Shown one piece after another: positions 7,651 to 15,591 of a DNA stretch of 18,420 bases. A program made the position numbers and the translations under genes. The notes under the pieces are model-generated. The model searched no databases, had not been told where the DNA came from, and saw only the letters and a list, made by a program, of their open reading frames with translations. Origin of the DNA: Candidatus Thalassarchaeaceae archaeon (GTDB taxonomy: Archaea; Thermoplasmatota; Poseidoniia; Poseidoniales; Thalassarchaeaceae). The stretch spans positions 12,453 to 30,872 of the forward strand of contig DUJH01000052.1 of NCBI GenBank assembly GCA_013329905.1, given 5' to 3'. Numbering within the stretch: the first letter of the stretch is position 1; each line of letters begins with the position of its first letter.

Positions 7651-8769
7651 TTGACTGTGATAACGGCGGTTGGGTCCGTGGCAGTCGACATTGAGTCCAT
7701 CGTTACTGCGATACTCATCCTCTTGTCCCCTCTTGTTCTTGCAATTCCTCTCTCTTTGGGTTGGAAATGGTGGGTCGGTACTGAGCCCGAACACGTGCAT
7801 TACCGAGAGAAGGTGCGAAGAGTGCTCGATGCGGGCCTCCCCCTCCGTCGGTTTCGCAAGGAACTTGATGCTGAGGCAAGAATCGTTAACATCGATCCGG
7901 ATCGTCAATCAAGAATAGAAACCGACTTATTGTTTCCAATGCGAATCAAACACTTTTTGCTGATGCCAGGATTAGTCGTTTGGCCTTTGCTGGGTTTGGT
8001 TGCTGCATTATTGACAATCCCTTTGATGCCTATTCTACGTTTTTTCGAATGGCTATTGATTGAGAAAAAAGTCCTCCTTTGGATAGGTATCACAGTTCAG
8101 AAGATTACACGTTGGGAGATAATTGGTATCCCGAGAGTTGAGGATGGAGTAAAAAATCCCGATCCGGTCCTCGCCTCAATAAATCGGATGCCGATTACTG
8201 TCTTCCTCGGCTTATTCACTTTCTTGATTGTTACTTACTTACCTCTCGATACCCGTGCTGTTCTGATGTTATCGAGTCTGTTTTACCTCATTCTTGTTGC
8301 GTTCATATCTGTTCTTAGGGCTGCAACATTGAGTACAATGGTTTTCGCAGATACTGGCACTCGTCGTCTGCTTCCAATGGGCACTTTCGTAGAGGATATG
8401 CTAGGTCCTTGGGTGGGGGTTGGTCTGGTTTTCTTACTATCTCGCCAGTTATTTTACGGCACTGAGTTGCGTAGCGGAGAGGTGTTTGGTGACCCGGTTT
8501 TATTCTCCTTGACAGTGCTTCTTGTGCTCTACACCGCGACTATGATTGGAGTCGCAGTGGAGATTTCCTTTTTCAGGTCACGAGCGGAGTATGTTCGAAT
8601 TGAATTTCAAGACCAGATGATTGAGAAATATAATCCTCAATTGTATCTCTTCACTCGGAATCTCGGAATGCTGAAGATTTCCCGTCTCATGACTTTACGA
8701 GAGTGGGTAAATCGGGGCGAGAGGATTGAATTGTCCGATTTGGAAGAACTCAAACGAAAGTCGCAGTAA
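7651..8769 (+). CDS. Multi-pass membrane protein of unknown function
   Basis: I do not recognise this 372-residue protein. Hydrophobic segments lie near residues 17-36, 102-125, 182-198, 204-224, 251-270 and 283-307. The first two flank a charged loop (about 42-100) with an arginine-rich stretch (YREKVRRVLDAGLPLRRFRKE). The tail (about 310-372) is hydrophilic and ends in EELKRKS. The start is uncertain: TTG 7651 has AGGAG 15 nt upstream, and GTG 7657 or 7678 would shorten the N-terminus slightly. The gene is monocistronic, diverges from the serA-like gene, and its 3' end overlaps the convergent ygfZ-like gene by 20 bp. No catalytic motif was seen. Confidence 0.75.
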   Translation: MTVITAVGSVAVDIESIVTAILILLSPLVLAIPLSLGWKWWVGTEPEHVHYREKVRRVLDAGLPLRRFRKELDAEARIVNIDPDRQSRIETDLLFPMRIKHFLLMPGLVVWPLLGLVAALLTIPLMPILRFFEWLLIEKKVLLWIGITVQKITRWEIIGIPRVEDGVKNPDPVLASINRMPITVFLGLFTFLIVTYLPLDTRAVLMLSSLFYLILVAFISVLRAATLSTMVFADTGTRRLLPMGTFVEDMLGPWVGVGLVFLLSRQLFYGTELRSGEVFGDPVLFSLTVLLVLYTATMIGVAVEISFFRSRAEYVRIEFQDQMIEKYNPQLYLFTRNLGMLKISRLMTLREWVNRGERIELSDLEELKRKSQ

Positions 8770-9667
8770 TCGTGCTATCACTCGCTTCGATTGAGATTTC
8801 CCCATTTACATCTAGTTTGGTCGAGATTAAACAATAGGAAAGCCATGTATCTCCTAATCTGTGACTGCCAAGAATTTCTATCCTCTTCCCTTCAGAAAAT
8901 TTGGCCTTACCTTGTGGGATTTGTTTGTCTGAGCTGAGACATCGCCCTACTCTTGCCTGTATACCTCGTGATTCCATTCGTGCATGTATTTCCTGGCCGG
9001 GGTAACACCCTTTCTTTAGATCGATAAGATCCGCCAATCCAAGTTCAAATGGAATGTGTTTAGAGGATTCAACTGAGATGTCGATATTTCCGGTTAAACT
9101 CTGTAAAGCTAACCAACTGTCTGGTTCACCCTGACTTCCTCCGTTAGTCTCCAATCCTTCTTTGATCGACTGCAAGAGCCTGGTTGGAATTAGCATCTCA
9201 AACGCAGTGTATTCATCGGTTTGAGCAGAAAGAGATATCATGGAATCGAAAAATTCAGTCCAGTTGTCCGGTTCAAGATCATTCGCTATGATTCCGAGGC
9301 CAATCAGCACCCTTCCAGGGTTCCTTCCTACTATGATTAATCGATGAACTGCGCCATCACCTGTGCTGACTTTCACGTCCTCATTCCAGGGGACTCCAGT
9401 AGAGAGAACTTCGCGAATTTCTTTGGCATTTTCAGGATTGTGGACCAGTAGAATTTGTTCTCCAAGGTCAGCGTGGAGTATGTGTCCAACAATTCGTCCA
9501 TTAAGATCACAAAGAACGGACTCTTCTCTTTTCATAAATTTAGATGAGATATCCATTGACGAGACTCTATTCAAGTGGTCATGGCAATTCTCACCAGATA
9601 GGAGAGTAACTCCACTTGGAATTTCGATATACTCTGCGAGGGGGTGAAGATTCTCGTCAAATGTCAA
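8750..9667 (-). CDS. ygfZ: YgfZ/GcvT-type folate-binding Fe-S maturation protein
   Basis: A 305-residue protein. The hallmark is KKGCYPGQE at 218-226 with Cys221, preceded by PFELGLADLIDL; this is the YgfZ/CAF17 signature of the GcvT-related fold. In bacteria YgfZ uses folate to help assemble or repair certain Fe-S enzymes. The N-terminal region (about 12-75: IPSGVTLLSGENCHDHLN through CDLNGRIVGHILHAD) fits the first GcvT-like lobe, so the TTG start at 9667 is kept although no strong ribosome site is visible. It begins 9 bp after the IscA-like stop on the same strand, so the two genes probably form an operon. An aminomethyltransferase role is unlikely because other glycine-cleavage genes are absent and the KGCYxGQE motif is specific. 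Confidence 0.88.
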   Translation of the reverse strand: MTFDENLHPLAEYIEIPSGVTLLSGENCHDHLNRVSSMDISSKFMKREESVLCDLNGRIVGHILHADLGEQILLVHNPENAKEIREVLSTGVPWNEDVKVSTGDGAVHRLIIVGRNPGRVLIGLGIIANDLEPDNWTEFFDSMISLSAQTDEYTAFEMLIPTRLLQSIKEGLETNGGSQGEPDSWLALQSLTGNIDISVESSKHIPFELGLADLIDLKKGCYPGQEIHARMESRGIQARVGRCLSSDKQIPQGKAKFSEGKRIEILGSHRLGDTWLSYCLISTKLDVNGEISIEASDSTITATFV

Positions 9668-9676
9668 GCGACCAAC

Positions 9677-10063
9677 TCAGCCGAATGACTGACCGCAGCC
9701 ACAGGCTCGATCTGCATTGGGATTATCCATATGGAATCCTCCACCCATCAGGCTGTCACGGAAATCTAAGCGGAGTCCGTTCAGAAGTGTGCTATCTTTA
9801 TTGTGAATCATTACAGTTACCCCATCGATATCAAGGGTCTGAAATCCGTCATTATCAGGCTTCTCGACGATTACCATGTCGTAGAGGTAGCCAGAGCACC
9901 CTCCAGCCTTTGCACTAATGATGAGGGCGTGTGTATCGTTTTGTTCACCGATTGCGCCGAGAACCGCCTTTCGAGCAGAATCAGAAACCTCGATTTTGAC
10001 ATCGACGACTTCGACAGCAGTCGCAATAGGAAGGGAGAAGCCCGAACCGTCGAGAAGACCCAC
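9677..10063 (-). CDS. A-type Fe-S cluster carrier (IscA/SufA/ErpA/HesB family)
   Basis: Seen: IEVSDSARKAV, AGGCSGYLYDM with the first cluster Cys, and the C-terminal NPNADRACGCGQSFG with the CGC pair. These three cysteines are the ligands of A-type carriers, which pass Fe-S clusters to client proteins. The protein is about 128 residues from GTG 10063. The reading frame stays open to an ATG at 10114, but that codon overlaps the divergent fdhD ATG (10113) inside ACATGT, so both can hardly be true starts. GTG 10063 lies about 25 nt from the centre of the palindromic TATA element at 10083-10092, consistent with a leaderless transcript. It is followed at 9 bp by ygfZ, a functionally matching neighbour. 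Which A-type subfamily it belongs to cannot be decided here. Confidence 0.87.
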   Translation of the reverse strand: MGLLDGSGFSLPIATAVEVVDVKIEVSDSARKAVLGAIGEQNDTHALIISAKAGGCSGYLYDMVIVEKPDNDGFQTLDIDGVTVMIHNKDSTLLNGLRLDFRDSLMGGGFHMDNPNADRACGCGQSFG

Positions 10064-10082
10064 ATCTATAGCCCCGTCAAGG

Positions 10083-10092
10083 TGATATATCA
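10083..10092. promoter_or_regulatory. Palindromic TATA element shared by iscA-like and fdhD genes
   Basis: TGATATATCA is a perfect 10-bp palindrome centred at 10087.5. It lies 25.5 nt from the fdhD ATG (10113) and 24.5 nt from the GTG (10063) of the divergent Fe-S carrier gene. Both spacings are right for archaeal leaderless transcription starting at the start codon. Two-way use is inferred from this symmetry. Confidence 0.5.
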
Positions 10093-10112
10093 ATGATTCC
10101 AGTTTAGACAAC

Positions 10113-10979
10113 ATGTCAGGTCAATCCCACACAGTGAATTCGACTGGACATTCTGTGGAGGGGGTTAGAGAGTCCGACGTGGTCCGCCTAGAGGGTGAAT
10201 CAGTGATGAGAATCAACGATTCGCTGGCAATTGAGGCACCACTGACTGTTGAACTGGTAATCGGCGATTCAAATCACTCATTGGGGTTGACAATGAGAAC
10301 ACCGGGCGATGATGAAGACCTAATCGTCGGCATGCTCTATTCTGAATCTATTATTGATGGAGTAGAGGATATTCTTTCGGTTGAACTCAATTCTGACGGT
10401 GCAACGGTTCAGTTGTCAGATGATGTCTGCTTTGACATAAATGATCACGCCCGTAGCACCACTAAGACCGCAGCATGCGGAGTCTGTGGTAAACAATCAT
10501 TGGACAATCTTAGGCATTTCCATGGACCTCCTCTTTCCGAAGAGATTCACATCACTCGCTCGATAATTTCCTCGAATTCTGCTTCTTCGAAAGCTGCTCA
10601 AAGGGTTTTTTCCAAAACGGGTGGTTCTCACGCAGCGGCAGCATTCACCGAGCAAGGTGAATTGATTTGCATCAGAGAGGACGTTGGGAGACACAATGCA
10701 ATGGACAAACTAATCGGTGCCTTGCTAAGAGAGTCTGGCAAATCATCTCAATCTCATTCATACAATGGGCATTCAAGAACAATTGTTCATTTATCCGGCC
10801 GCTCATCATTTGAATTAGTCCAGAAAGCGGTGAGGGCGGGATTCCCCATACTGTCCTCTGTTGGGGCCGCAAGTAGCCTCGCAGTTGATCTCGCCCGCGA
10901 AAACAATCTCTCATTGATTGCATTCGTCCGCGATGAAAGTATGGTAATCCATTCCGCTCCGTTCCGAGTCATCGGGTGA
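10113..10979 (+). CDS. fdhD: FdhD-type sulfur carrier for molybdenum-cofactor sulfuration
   Basis: A 288-residue protein. FdhD takes sulfur from a cysteine desulfurase and transfers it to the bis-MGD cofactor of formate dehydrogenase-like enzymes. Seen: SLAIEAPLTVEL, the paired cysteines in TAACGVCGK, ICIREDVGRHNAMDKLIGALL, and SGRSSFELVQKAVRAGFPILSS followed by SLAVDLARENNLSLIAFVR. All are family hallmarks, and both functional cysteines are intact. The ATG at 10113 lies about 25 nt from a TATA-like palindrome, suggesting a leaderless mRNA; a second ATG at 10206 would cut conserved N-terminal residues. It is followed after 60 bp by a YdeP-type molybdoenzyme, its likely client. Confidence 0.93.
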   Translation: MSGQSHTVNSTGHSVEGVRESDVVRLEGESVMRINDSLAIEAPLTVELVIGDSNHSLGLTMRTPGDDEDLIVGMLYSESIIDGVEDILSVELNSDGATVQLSDDVCFDINDHARSTTKTAACGVCGKQSLDNLRHFHGPPLSEEIHITRSIISSNSASSKAAQRVFSKTGGSHAAAAFTEQGELICIREDVGRHNAMDKLIGALLRESGKSSQSHSYNGHSRTIVHLSGRSSFELVQKAVRAGFPILSSVGAASSLAVDLARENNLSLIAFVRDESMVIHSAPFRVIG

Positions 10980-11017
10980 AGTGATAATATTCCAAGCAAT
11001 CTGCAACAGGCTGAATA

Positions 11018-11034
11018 ACGAATCTGTGATTCGT
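11018..11034. promoter_or_regulatory. Inverted repeat just upstream of the molybdoenzyme start, candidate operator
   Basis: ACGAATC-TGT-GATTCGT is a perfect 7-bp dyad with a 3-nt spacer, ending 5 nt before the ATG at 11040. A weak AT-rich element (GAATAAC, 11012-11018) touches it and another (ATAATATT) lies near 10984-10991. The position suits a repressor site or a small hairpin over the translation start. No regulator gene is adjacent. Confidence 0.4.
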
Positions 11035-11039
11035 CAAGC

Positions 11040-13325
11040 ATGGGTCGTGAGGTCACCGGGACGACTCCTTTGGAGGATTCTGCACCACAGACCAGCCCCC
11101 CCTCCTCAGTGGCTGCAGGCATACCTGCAATCCTCTCTACCATGAAACACGGTTTTTCCAAGGTAGGGGTTCTTTCCACCGTCAAAACACTGGGCCGAGT
11201 TAATCGCTTTGGTGGTTTTGATTGCCCTGGTTGTGCCTGGCCCGATCCTGACAATCATCGTACAATCGCCGAGTTTTGTGAGAACGGAGCCAAGGCTGTC
11301 GCTGATGAAGCCACATCGAAAAGAATTACCAACTCTTTCTGGGAGTCACATAGTGTTAGTGAACTATCCAATCGAAGTGACCGCTGGCTCAACGATCAGG
11401 GACGCCTTACCAGTCCAGTATTACTCGACAAAGATTCGGACCACTACACACCAGTGACTTGGTCTACCGCATTCTCGATTATCGCAGATGAATTTGAATC
11501 TCTCTCTAGCCCAAACGAAGCAATTTTCTACACATCTGGACGAACTAGCAATGAGGCAGCATTTCTCTGGCAATTGCTCGCTCGAGCCTTCGGCACGAAC
11601 AATCTCCCTGATTGTTCGAACATGTGCCACGAATCATCTGGTTTTGCGTTGAACGATGCCATAGGAATTGGCAAGGGTACGGTGACATTAGACGATTTCA
11701 ACGAAGCTGACCTTATCGTCGTAGTTGGCCAAAACCCAGGGACTAATCATCCACGCATGCTTACAGCATTACGCGATGCGCGGGCCAACGGAGCATCAGT
11801 AATCTCAATTAATCCCTTAATCGAGACTGGAATGAAACGATTCAAACATCCACAGAACCCTCTTGAAATGCTTGGTTCAGGTTCTGAAATCGCCGACCAA
11901 CATGTTCAGATTCAAATTAACGGAGATCTTGCTTTATTCAGAGGCATTAATCACCATCTCTTGTCCAATGATGAATTCGACCAAAATTTCATCGAGGACC
12001 ATACTGCAGGTTTCGACGAATTCAAACGCGCTACCGCAGAGGTAGATTGGTCACTTATCGAAGAATTCACAGGTCTTTCTAGGCAATACATCGAAGACCT
12101 AGCCGAACGTATTGCCGAAGCTGAATCAGTCATCATTTGTTGGGCTATGGGAATTACCCAACATCATAATTCAGTACAGACTATTCAGGAGATGCTCAAC
12201 ACACTCCTTCTTGGAGGTCACATAGGACGACCAGGAGCAGGGGTTTGCCCTGTTCGAGGTCACTCTAATGTCCAAGGCGACCGAACTGTTGGAATCAATC
12301 ATCTTCCTTCTAGTGATTTCATTGCTAACTTATACAATTCAACTGGAGTTCAGTCACCCGATAGCCATGGTTACGATGCTGTGACCGCGTCTCAAGCAAT
12401 GTTGGCTGGGGAGGCTAAAGTATTCTTGTCAATGGGAGGAAATTTCCTTTCCGCAATGTCTGATACCAAGGCGATTGCACGAGCTATGAAAAAGTGCTCA
12501 TTGACGGCATGCGTCTCAACTAAACTCAATCGCAACCATCTAGTGACGGGTGAGCGAGCACTAATCCTTCCTTGTCTTGGTCGCACCGAAATTGATGAAC
12601 AGGATTCGGGCAATCAATTTGTTTCCGTTGAGAATTCAATGGGCATCGTTCACAGTTCTGAAGGCCGTAATGAACCAGCATCGACCGATCTATTGTCCGA
12701 ACCCGCAATCGTATCAGGAATTGCCACCGCTATTGAGGACAGAATTTCTATGAGTGATTTGAACTGGAGCGAATTAATATCTGATTATGATAATGTCAGA
12801 AATCTCATCGAAGAGACCATCCCAGGGTTTGATGATTACAATATTAGAGTTCGTCGTCAGTCTGGTTTCTATCTTCCAAATGGGCCACGAGATTCTCTTT
12901 TATTCAATACTGATACTGGACGGGCCAACTTCAGATTCCATCCAATCACAGCGATTAATCCGAAATCTGGAGAATTCATCATGATGACAATCAGATCGCA
13001 CGACCAATACAACACTACAGTCTATTCTGAGAATGACCGATATCGAGGTGTCTCAAAGGGGCGTAGAGTAGTTTTGATGAATCCTCAAGACGCTGCCAAG
13101 TTATCTCTCCAATCTGGAGATCTGCTCAACCTCTTCTCTCATTTCGATGGCGAAATTCGTCAGGCAAATAATTGGTATTTGATTGAATACAATATCCCAC
13201 GAGGAAACCTCGCGACATATTTTCCCGAAGCTAATGAATTGATTCCTTTGACTTCGACCGCATACGGAAGCAACACTCCTACGAGTAAATCAGTTAGGGT
13301 CACAGTCGAGCGAATTCAAGATTGA
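11040..13325 (+). CDS. FdhF/YdeP-type molybdopterin oxidoreductase
   Basis: A 761-residue protein, about the length of E. coli YdeP. The N-terminus carries the YdeP signature FGGFDCPGCAWPDP (Cys62, Cys65) and EFCENGAKAVADE (Cys80), which may hold an Fe-S cluster. The catalytic region reads DCSNMCHESSG, with Cys196-His197 where formate dehydrogenases have Sec/Cys-His, so Cys196 is the likely molybdenum ligand. Further hallmarks are VVVGQNPGTNHPRML, WAMGITQHHNSV, GHIGRPGAGVCPVRGHSNVQGDRTVGI and a C-terminal MopB-binding domain (FRSHDQYN-like IRSHDQYNTTVYSENDRYRG). The physiological substrate of this family is unknown; E. coli ydeP has been tied to acid resistance. No Fe-S or cytochrome partner subunit is adjacent. 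It follows fdhD by 60 bp and overlaps the convergent TPR gene by 10 bp. ATG 11144 (codon 35) is an alternative start. Confidence 0.9.
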   Translation: MGREVTGTTPLEDSAPQTSPPSSVAAGIPAILSTMKHGFSKVGVLSTVKTLGRVNRFGGFDCPGCAWPDPDNHRTIAEFCENGAKAVADEATSKRITNSFWESHSVSELSNRSDRWLNDQGRLTSPVLLDKDSDHYTPVTWSTAFSIIADEFESLSSPNEAIFYTSGRTSNEAAFLWQLLARAFGTNNLPDCSNMCHESSGFALNDAIGIGKGTVTLDDFNEADLIVVVGQNPGTNHPRMLTALRDARANGASVISINPLIETGMKRFKHPQNPLEMLGSGSEIADQHVQIQINGDLALFRGINHHLLSNDEFDQNFIEDHTAGFDEFKRATAEVDWSLIEEFTGLSRQYIEDLAERIAEAESVIICWAMGITQHHNSVQTIQEMLNTLLLGGHIGRPGAGVCPVRGHSNVQGDRTVGINHLPSSDFIANLYNSTGVQSPDSHGYDAVTASQAMLAGEAKVFLSMGGNFLSAMSDTKAIARAMKKCSLTACVSTKLNRNHLVTGERALILPCLGRTEIDEQDSGNQFVSVENSMGIVHSSEGRNEPASTDLLSEPAIVSGIATAIEDRISMSDLNWSELISDYDNVRNLIEETIPGFDDYNIRVRRQSGFYLPNGPRDSLLFNTDTGRANFRFHPITAINPKSGEFIMMTIRSHDQYNTTVYSENDRYRGVSKGRRVVLMNPQDAAKLSLQSGDLLNLFSHFDGEIRQANNWYLIEYNIPRGNLATYFPEANELIPLTSTAYGSNTPTSKSVRVTVERIQD

Positions 13326-14971
13326 ATCCGTTCGGTTTTTTGTTGCTCTTTCAACAATAATGAACATCTATTCATTTGCGTTTTACACAAGCGCTTTTCC
13401 TCTTCATCTAAATCTCTATCAAGCGCTTGTTCGAAGCATCGAATTGCATCGGTGAAATGTTCCATCGCAGCGTAAGATGAACCCATATTGTAGAGTGTTC
13501 TACCAGTTACCATTGTGGGGTCCATCGAAATAGCTTGGTGATATGATTGAATGCTTTCAGAAAATTTGCCAAGTTGATGCAAAGCATGACCTCTGCCATT
13601 ATGCGATCGGACCCGTATTTCTCTTTCTTCTCTTGGTGCTGATGAGATTGCTTTCTCGAAGCAATTGAGTGCTTCAACACCCTTGTCTTCTCCCAGTAGA
13701 GTCAAGCCCTTATTGTACCATTCAATCGAGACATTAACGTCGTCTTGATTGGGTGATGTGCCTTGAACGCTGTGGAGTTTCGCCTGTTCTGCTGCAGCCA
13801 CCAAGTCAACTCCTACGTCAGAAACTTCTTCCTGCTCCTCTTGCATCTGCAATTCTTCTGCTTTGGTGCGACATTGAAATCCTTTTTCGGCATGACCGGC
13901 CGCTTCTAGAGCATCGGCCATTCCACTCCATGCTTGGGCGGTTGAACCATATTCCTCAATGATTCTCTTCCAAATTTGAACCGCACCGGGGTGGTCACCA
14001 TTTTGTGTTGATTCGCGTGCTTGTTCTATCAGAACAACATGAGTATCTTCTAGAGCAATCAAGAGGGAATTATCTTCAGTTTCCTCTTCATGTGAACCAT
14101 CGTCGAATACTTCGTATTGTGCTGGGTGAATATCCTCTGGAGTGAAGTCAGAATTTTCTTCCACATCATCAATTCCAGATGGCGAATCATTGGTGTTTTC
14201 CAATGTAGGCCCCTTCTCGTCTATTTCAGGCGAGACCAATTCCTCGTACAGATTCTGTGCTTCTTCGTGAGTATTGTCAAGCTCTAAGCAATATGATATT
14301 GTGTTCAACGCGTCTTCATGCAAGCCTAACACGTTGAGACAGAGACCACAGAGATACCAGAGTTGAGTAGATTCAGAATAGTCTCCTTCCAAAGCGGGTG
14401 AAATGAGATTCAATGCTTTTTCGTAATCTCCCGCATCAATTAGATTGACTGCATCGCGAAGAATATCATTTTGCATTGATTCCGGTTCTTCCATAACCTC
14501 AACCGGTTCTGCAGTTAGCACAGGTAGTTCTTTTTCACTTTCTTGCTCTTGGTTTATGGTTCCAAAACGGTTATCTGCACTATCTTCATTCCTAGCTTCT
14601 TCAACTTCTTCCTCACGTGAAGCGATTGTAGCAAGGCGATCATCAGTCAAACCTAATTCCAACGCCGAGTTTGCATATCGCCTTGCCAACAACAAATCTC
14701 TACCATCCAAAAGTATTGCAAGATTCGCAGCAGTTGGAGCATGGAACCTATTAATCAAAAATGCCCGTTCAAATGCGACTATTGCTCCTTCTTCATCTCC
14801 CATTTGGTGATTAACGACCCCGAGGCCATACCAAGCTGCAGAGTTGTCAGTCTCAGTTTCGATACAGAATTCATACGCAAACTTCGCGAGAGTAAAGTCT
14901 CCTCGCCTTGCGATTTCATTGGCTTGTGCCAAAGTGTATTCGACCACGTGATGAATGGCGTGAAGAATCAT
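13316..14971 (-). CDS. Tetratricopeptide-repeat protein
   Basis: A 551-residue, strongly acidic protein with no signal peptide or membrane segment, so probably cytosolic. TPR-like helix pairs occur in blocks: about residues 10-110 (AAWYGLGVVNHQMGDEEGAI and two more), 165-245 (LWYLCGLCLNVLGLHEDAL), 320-385 (AWSGMADALEAAGHAEKG), and 410-540 (NKGLTLLGEDKGVEAL, GRGHALHQLGKFSESIQSY, YNMGSSYAAMEHFTDAIRC). Glu/Asp-rich linkers (about 118-160 and 247-310) separate the blocks. TPRs mediate protein-protein contacts; the partner is not evident. The start is ATG 14971 with no clear ribosome site. Its 3' end overlaps the molybdoenzyme gene by 10 bp. Confidence 0.88.
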   Translation of the reverse strand: MILHAIHHVVEYTLAQANEIARRGDFTLAKFAYEFCIETETDNSAAWYGLGVVNHQMGDEEGAIVAFERAFLINRFHAPTAANLAILLDGRDLLLARRYANSALELGLTDDRLATIASREEEVEEARNEDSADNRFGTINQEQESEKELPVLTAEPVEVMEEPESMQNDILRDAVNLIDAGDYEKALNLISPALEGDYSESTQLWYLCGLCLNVLGLHEDALNTISYCLELDNTHEEAQNLYEELVSPEIDEKGPTLENTNDSPSGIDDVEENSDFTPEDIHPAQYEVFDDGSHEEETEDNSLLIALEDTHVVLIEQARESTQNGDHPGAVQIWKRIIEEYGSTAQAWSGMADALEAAGHAEKGFQCRTKAEELQMQEEQEEVSDVGVDLVAAAEQAKLHSVQGTSPNQDDVNVSIEWYNKGLTLLGEDKGVEALNCFEKAISSAPREEREIRVRSHNGRGHALHQLGKFSESIQSYHQAISMDPTMVTGRTLYNMGSSYAAMEHFTDAIRCFEQALDRDLDEEEKRLCKTQMNRCSLLLKEQQKTERIQS

Positions 14972-15019
14972 GGATAAGAGTTCTGAGGGGATGAGCCATC
15001 GGGAACTCTGAAATCGAAG

Positions 15020-15211
15020 ATGTTGGCAGAGATTGATGGTGGTCGTCTGAGTCTGGCAGAAGGCAGTGAATTTTTCCTGCTGAGTTCAATGCTGTTTGGT
15101 TTATTGACATGGTATTGTGCAAACGTCCCGAGATATTCATCCGGGGTTCGTCTATTCGCTTTGCTTGGCATAATATCTATGACTTCCCTTCTTTCCCTCA
15201 ACTTGTTGTGA
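15020..15211 (+). CDS. Small two-helix membrane protein, hypothetical
   Basis: A 63-residue ORF with two hydrophobic segments (about 18-34 and 43-63) separated by a short polar loop (CANVPRYSSGVR), as in a membrane hairpin. The stop lies 4 nt before the PqqD-like gene, and GTGAT just before that next ATG overlaps this stop, suggesting coupled translation. The region is otherwise an unexplained 244-bp gap between the TPR gene and the PqqD-like gene. I do not recognise a family. Overlapping minus-strand frames exist but look low-complexity. Confidence 0.5.
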   Translation: MLAEIDGGRLSLAEGSEFFLLSSMLFGLLTWYCANVPRYSSGVRLFALLGIISMTSLLSLNLL

Positions 15212-15215
15212 TCTA

Positions 15216-15590
15216 ATGTTCATACCTCATCGTACAGATATTCAGTGGGAATACTTCGGTCCGTCTGGCCCCCATCCCGAAATCGAAGGTGTTTGTGGAA
15301 GGCGGGTGAGAATAATTCAAGAAAAGAATCTCTCTAAGTTCGAGAAGTTTCTCAGCGCACTGATGAAAGCACCTACCCATGTCAATAGAGATCTTGACGA
15401 CCTGAATTCTTTGATGTGGGAATTAATGGATGGTAATCGAAATTTTGTTGAAATTATTGAATTAATGGATTCAACATTCCATGAGCGAATGATTCCGACA
15501 ACTGAGAGATCACTCGCATCAATAGATCAATTGGTAGAATTAGGGTATGTGAGAATTGATCCACTTGTGGACGATAATCAGTCTGCATAG
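15216..15590 (+). CDS. PqqD-like small protein
   Basis: A 124-residue protein. Residues about 57-114 (LDDLNSLMWELMDGNRNFVEIIELM ... SIDQLVELGYVRID, shown in part) fit the PqqD winged-helix pattern: an aliphatic start, Trp68, DG at 72-73, and a closing LVELGYV strand. PqqD-type domains bind peptide substrates for radical-SAM enzymes, but stand-alone relatives with no maturase nearby are common and their roles vary. No radical-SAM gene or precursor peptide is visible here. The N-terminal 40 residues (HRTDIQWEYFGPSGPHPEIEG) are not part of that fold. A GTGAT ribosome site sits 3 nt before the ATG. It ends 1 bp from the convergent membrane protein gene. Confidence 0.65.
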   Translation: MFIPHRTDIQWEYFGPSGPHPEIEGVCGRRVRIIQEKNLSKFEKFLSALMKAPTHVNRDLDDLNSLMWELMDGNRNFVEIIELMDSTFHERMIPTTERSLASIDQLVELGYVRIDPLVDDNQSA

Positions 15591-15591
15591 T

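Noticed and set aside
10787..11254. 155-codon minus-strand ORF across fdhD and the molybdoenzyme
   Set aside because: It is antisense to two clear genes, has no recognisable domain and reads like a low-complexity shadow.
14445..14810. 121-codon plus-strand ORF, serine-rich
   Set aside because: It mirrors the acidic linker of the TPR gene; the Ser/Thr richness is the complement of Glu codons.
14916..15201. Minus-strand ORFs upstream of the TPR gene
   Set aside because: They are His/Ser/Arg-rich without structure; the plus-strand two-helix ORF fits the spacing and the next gene better.
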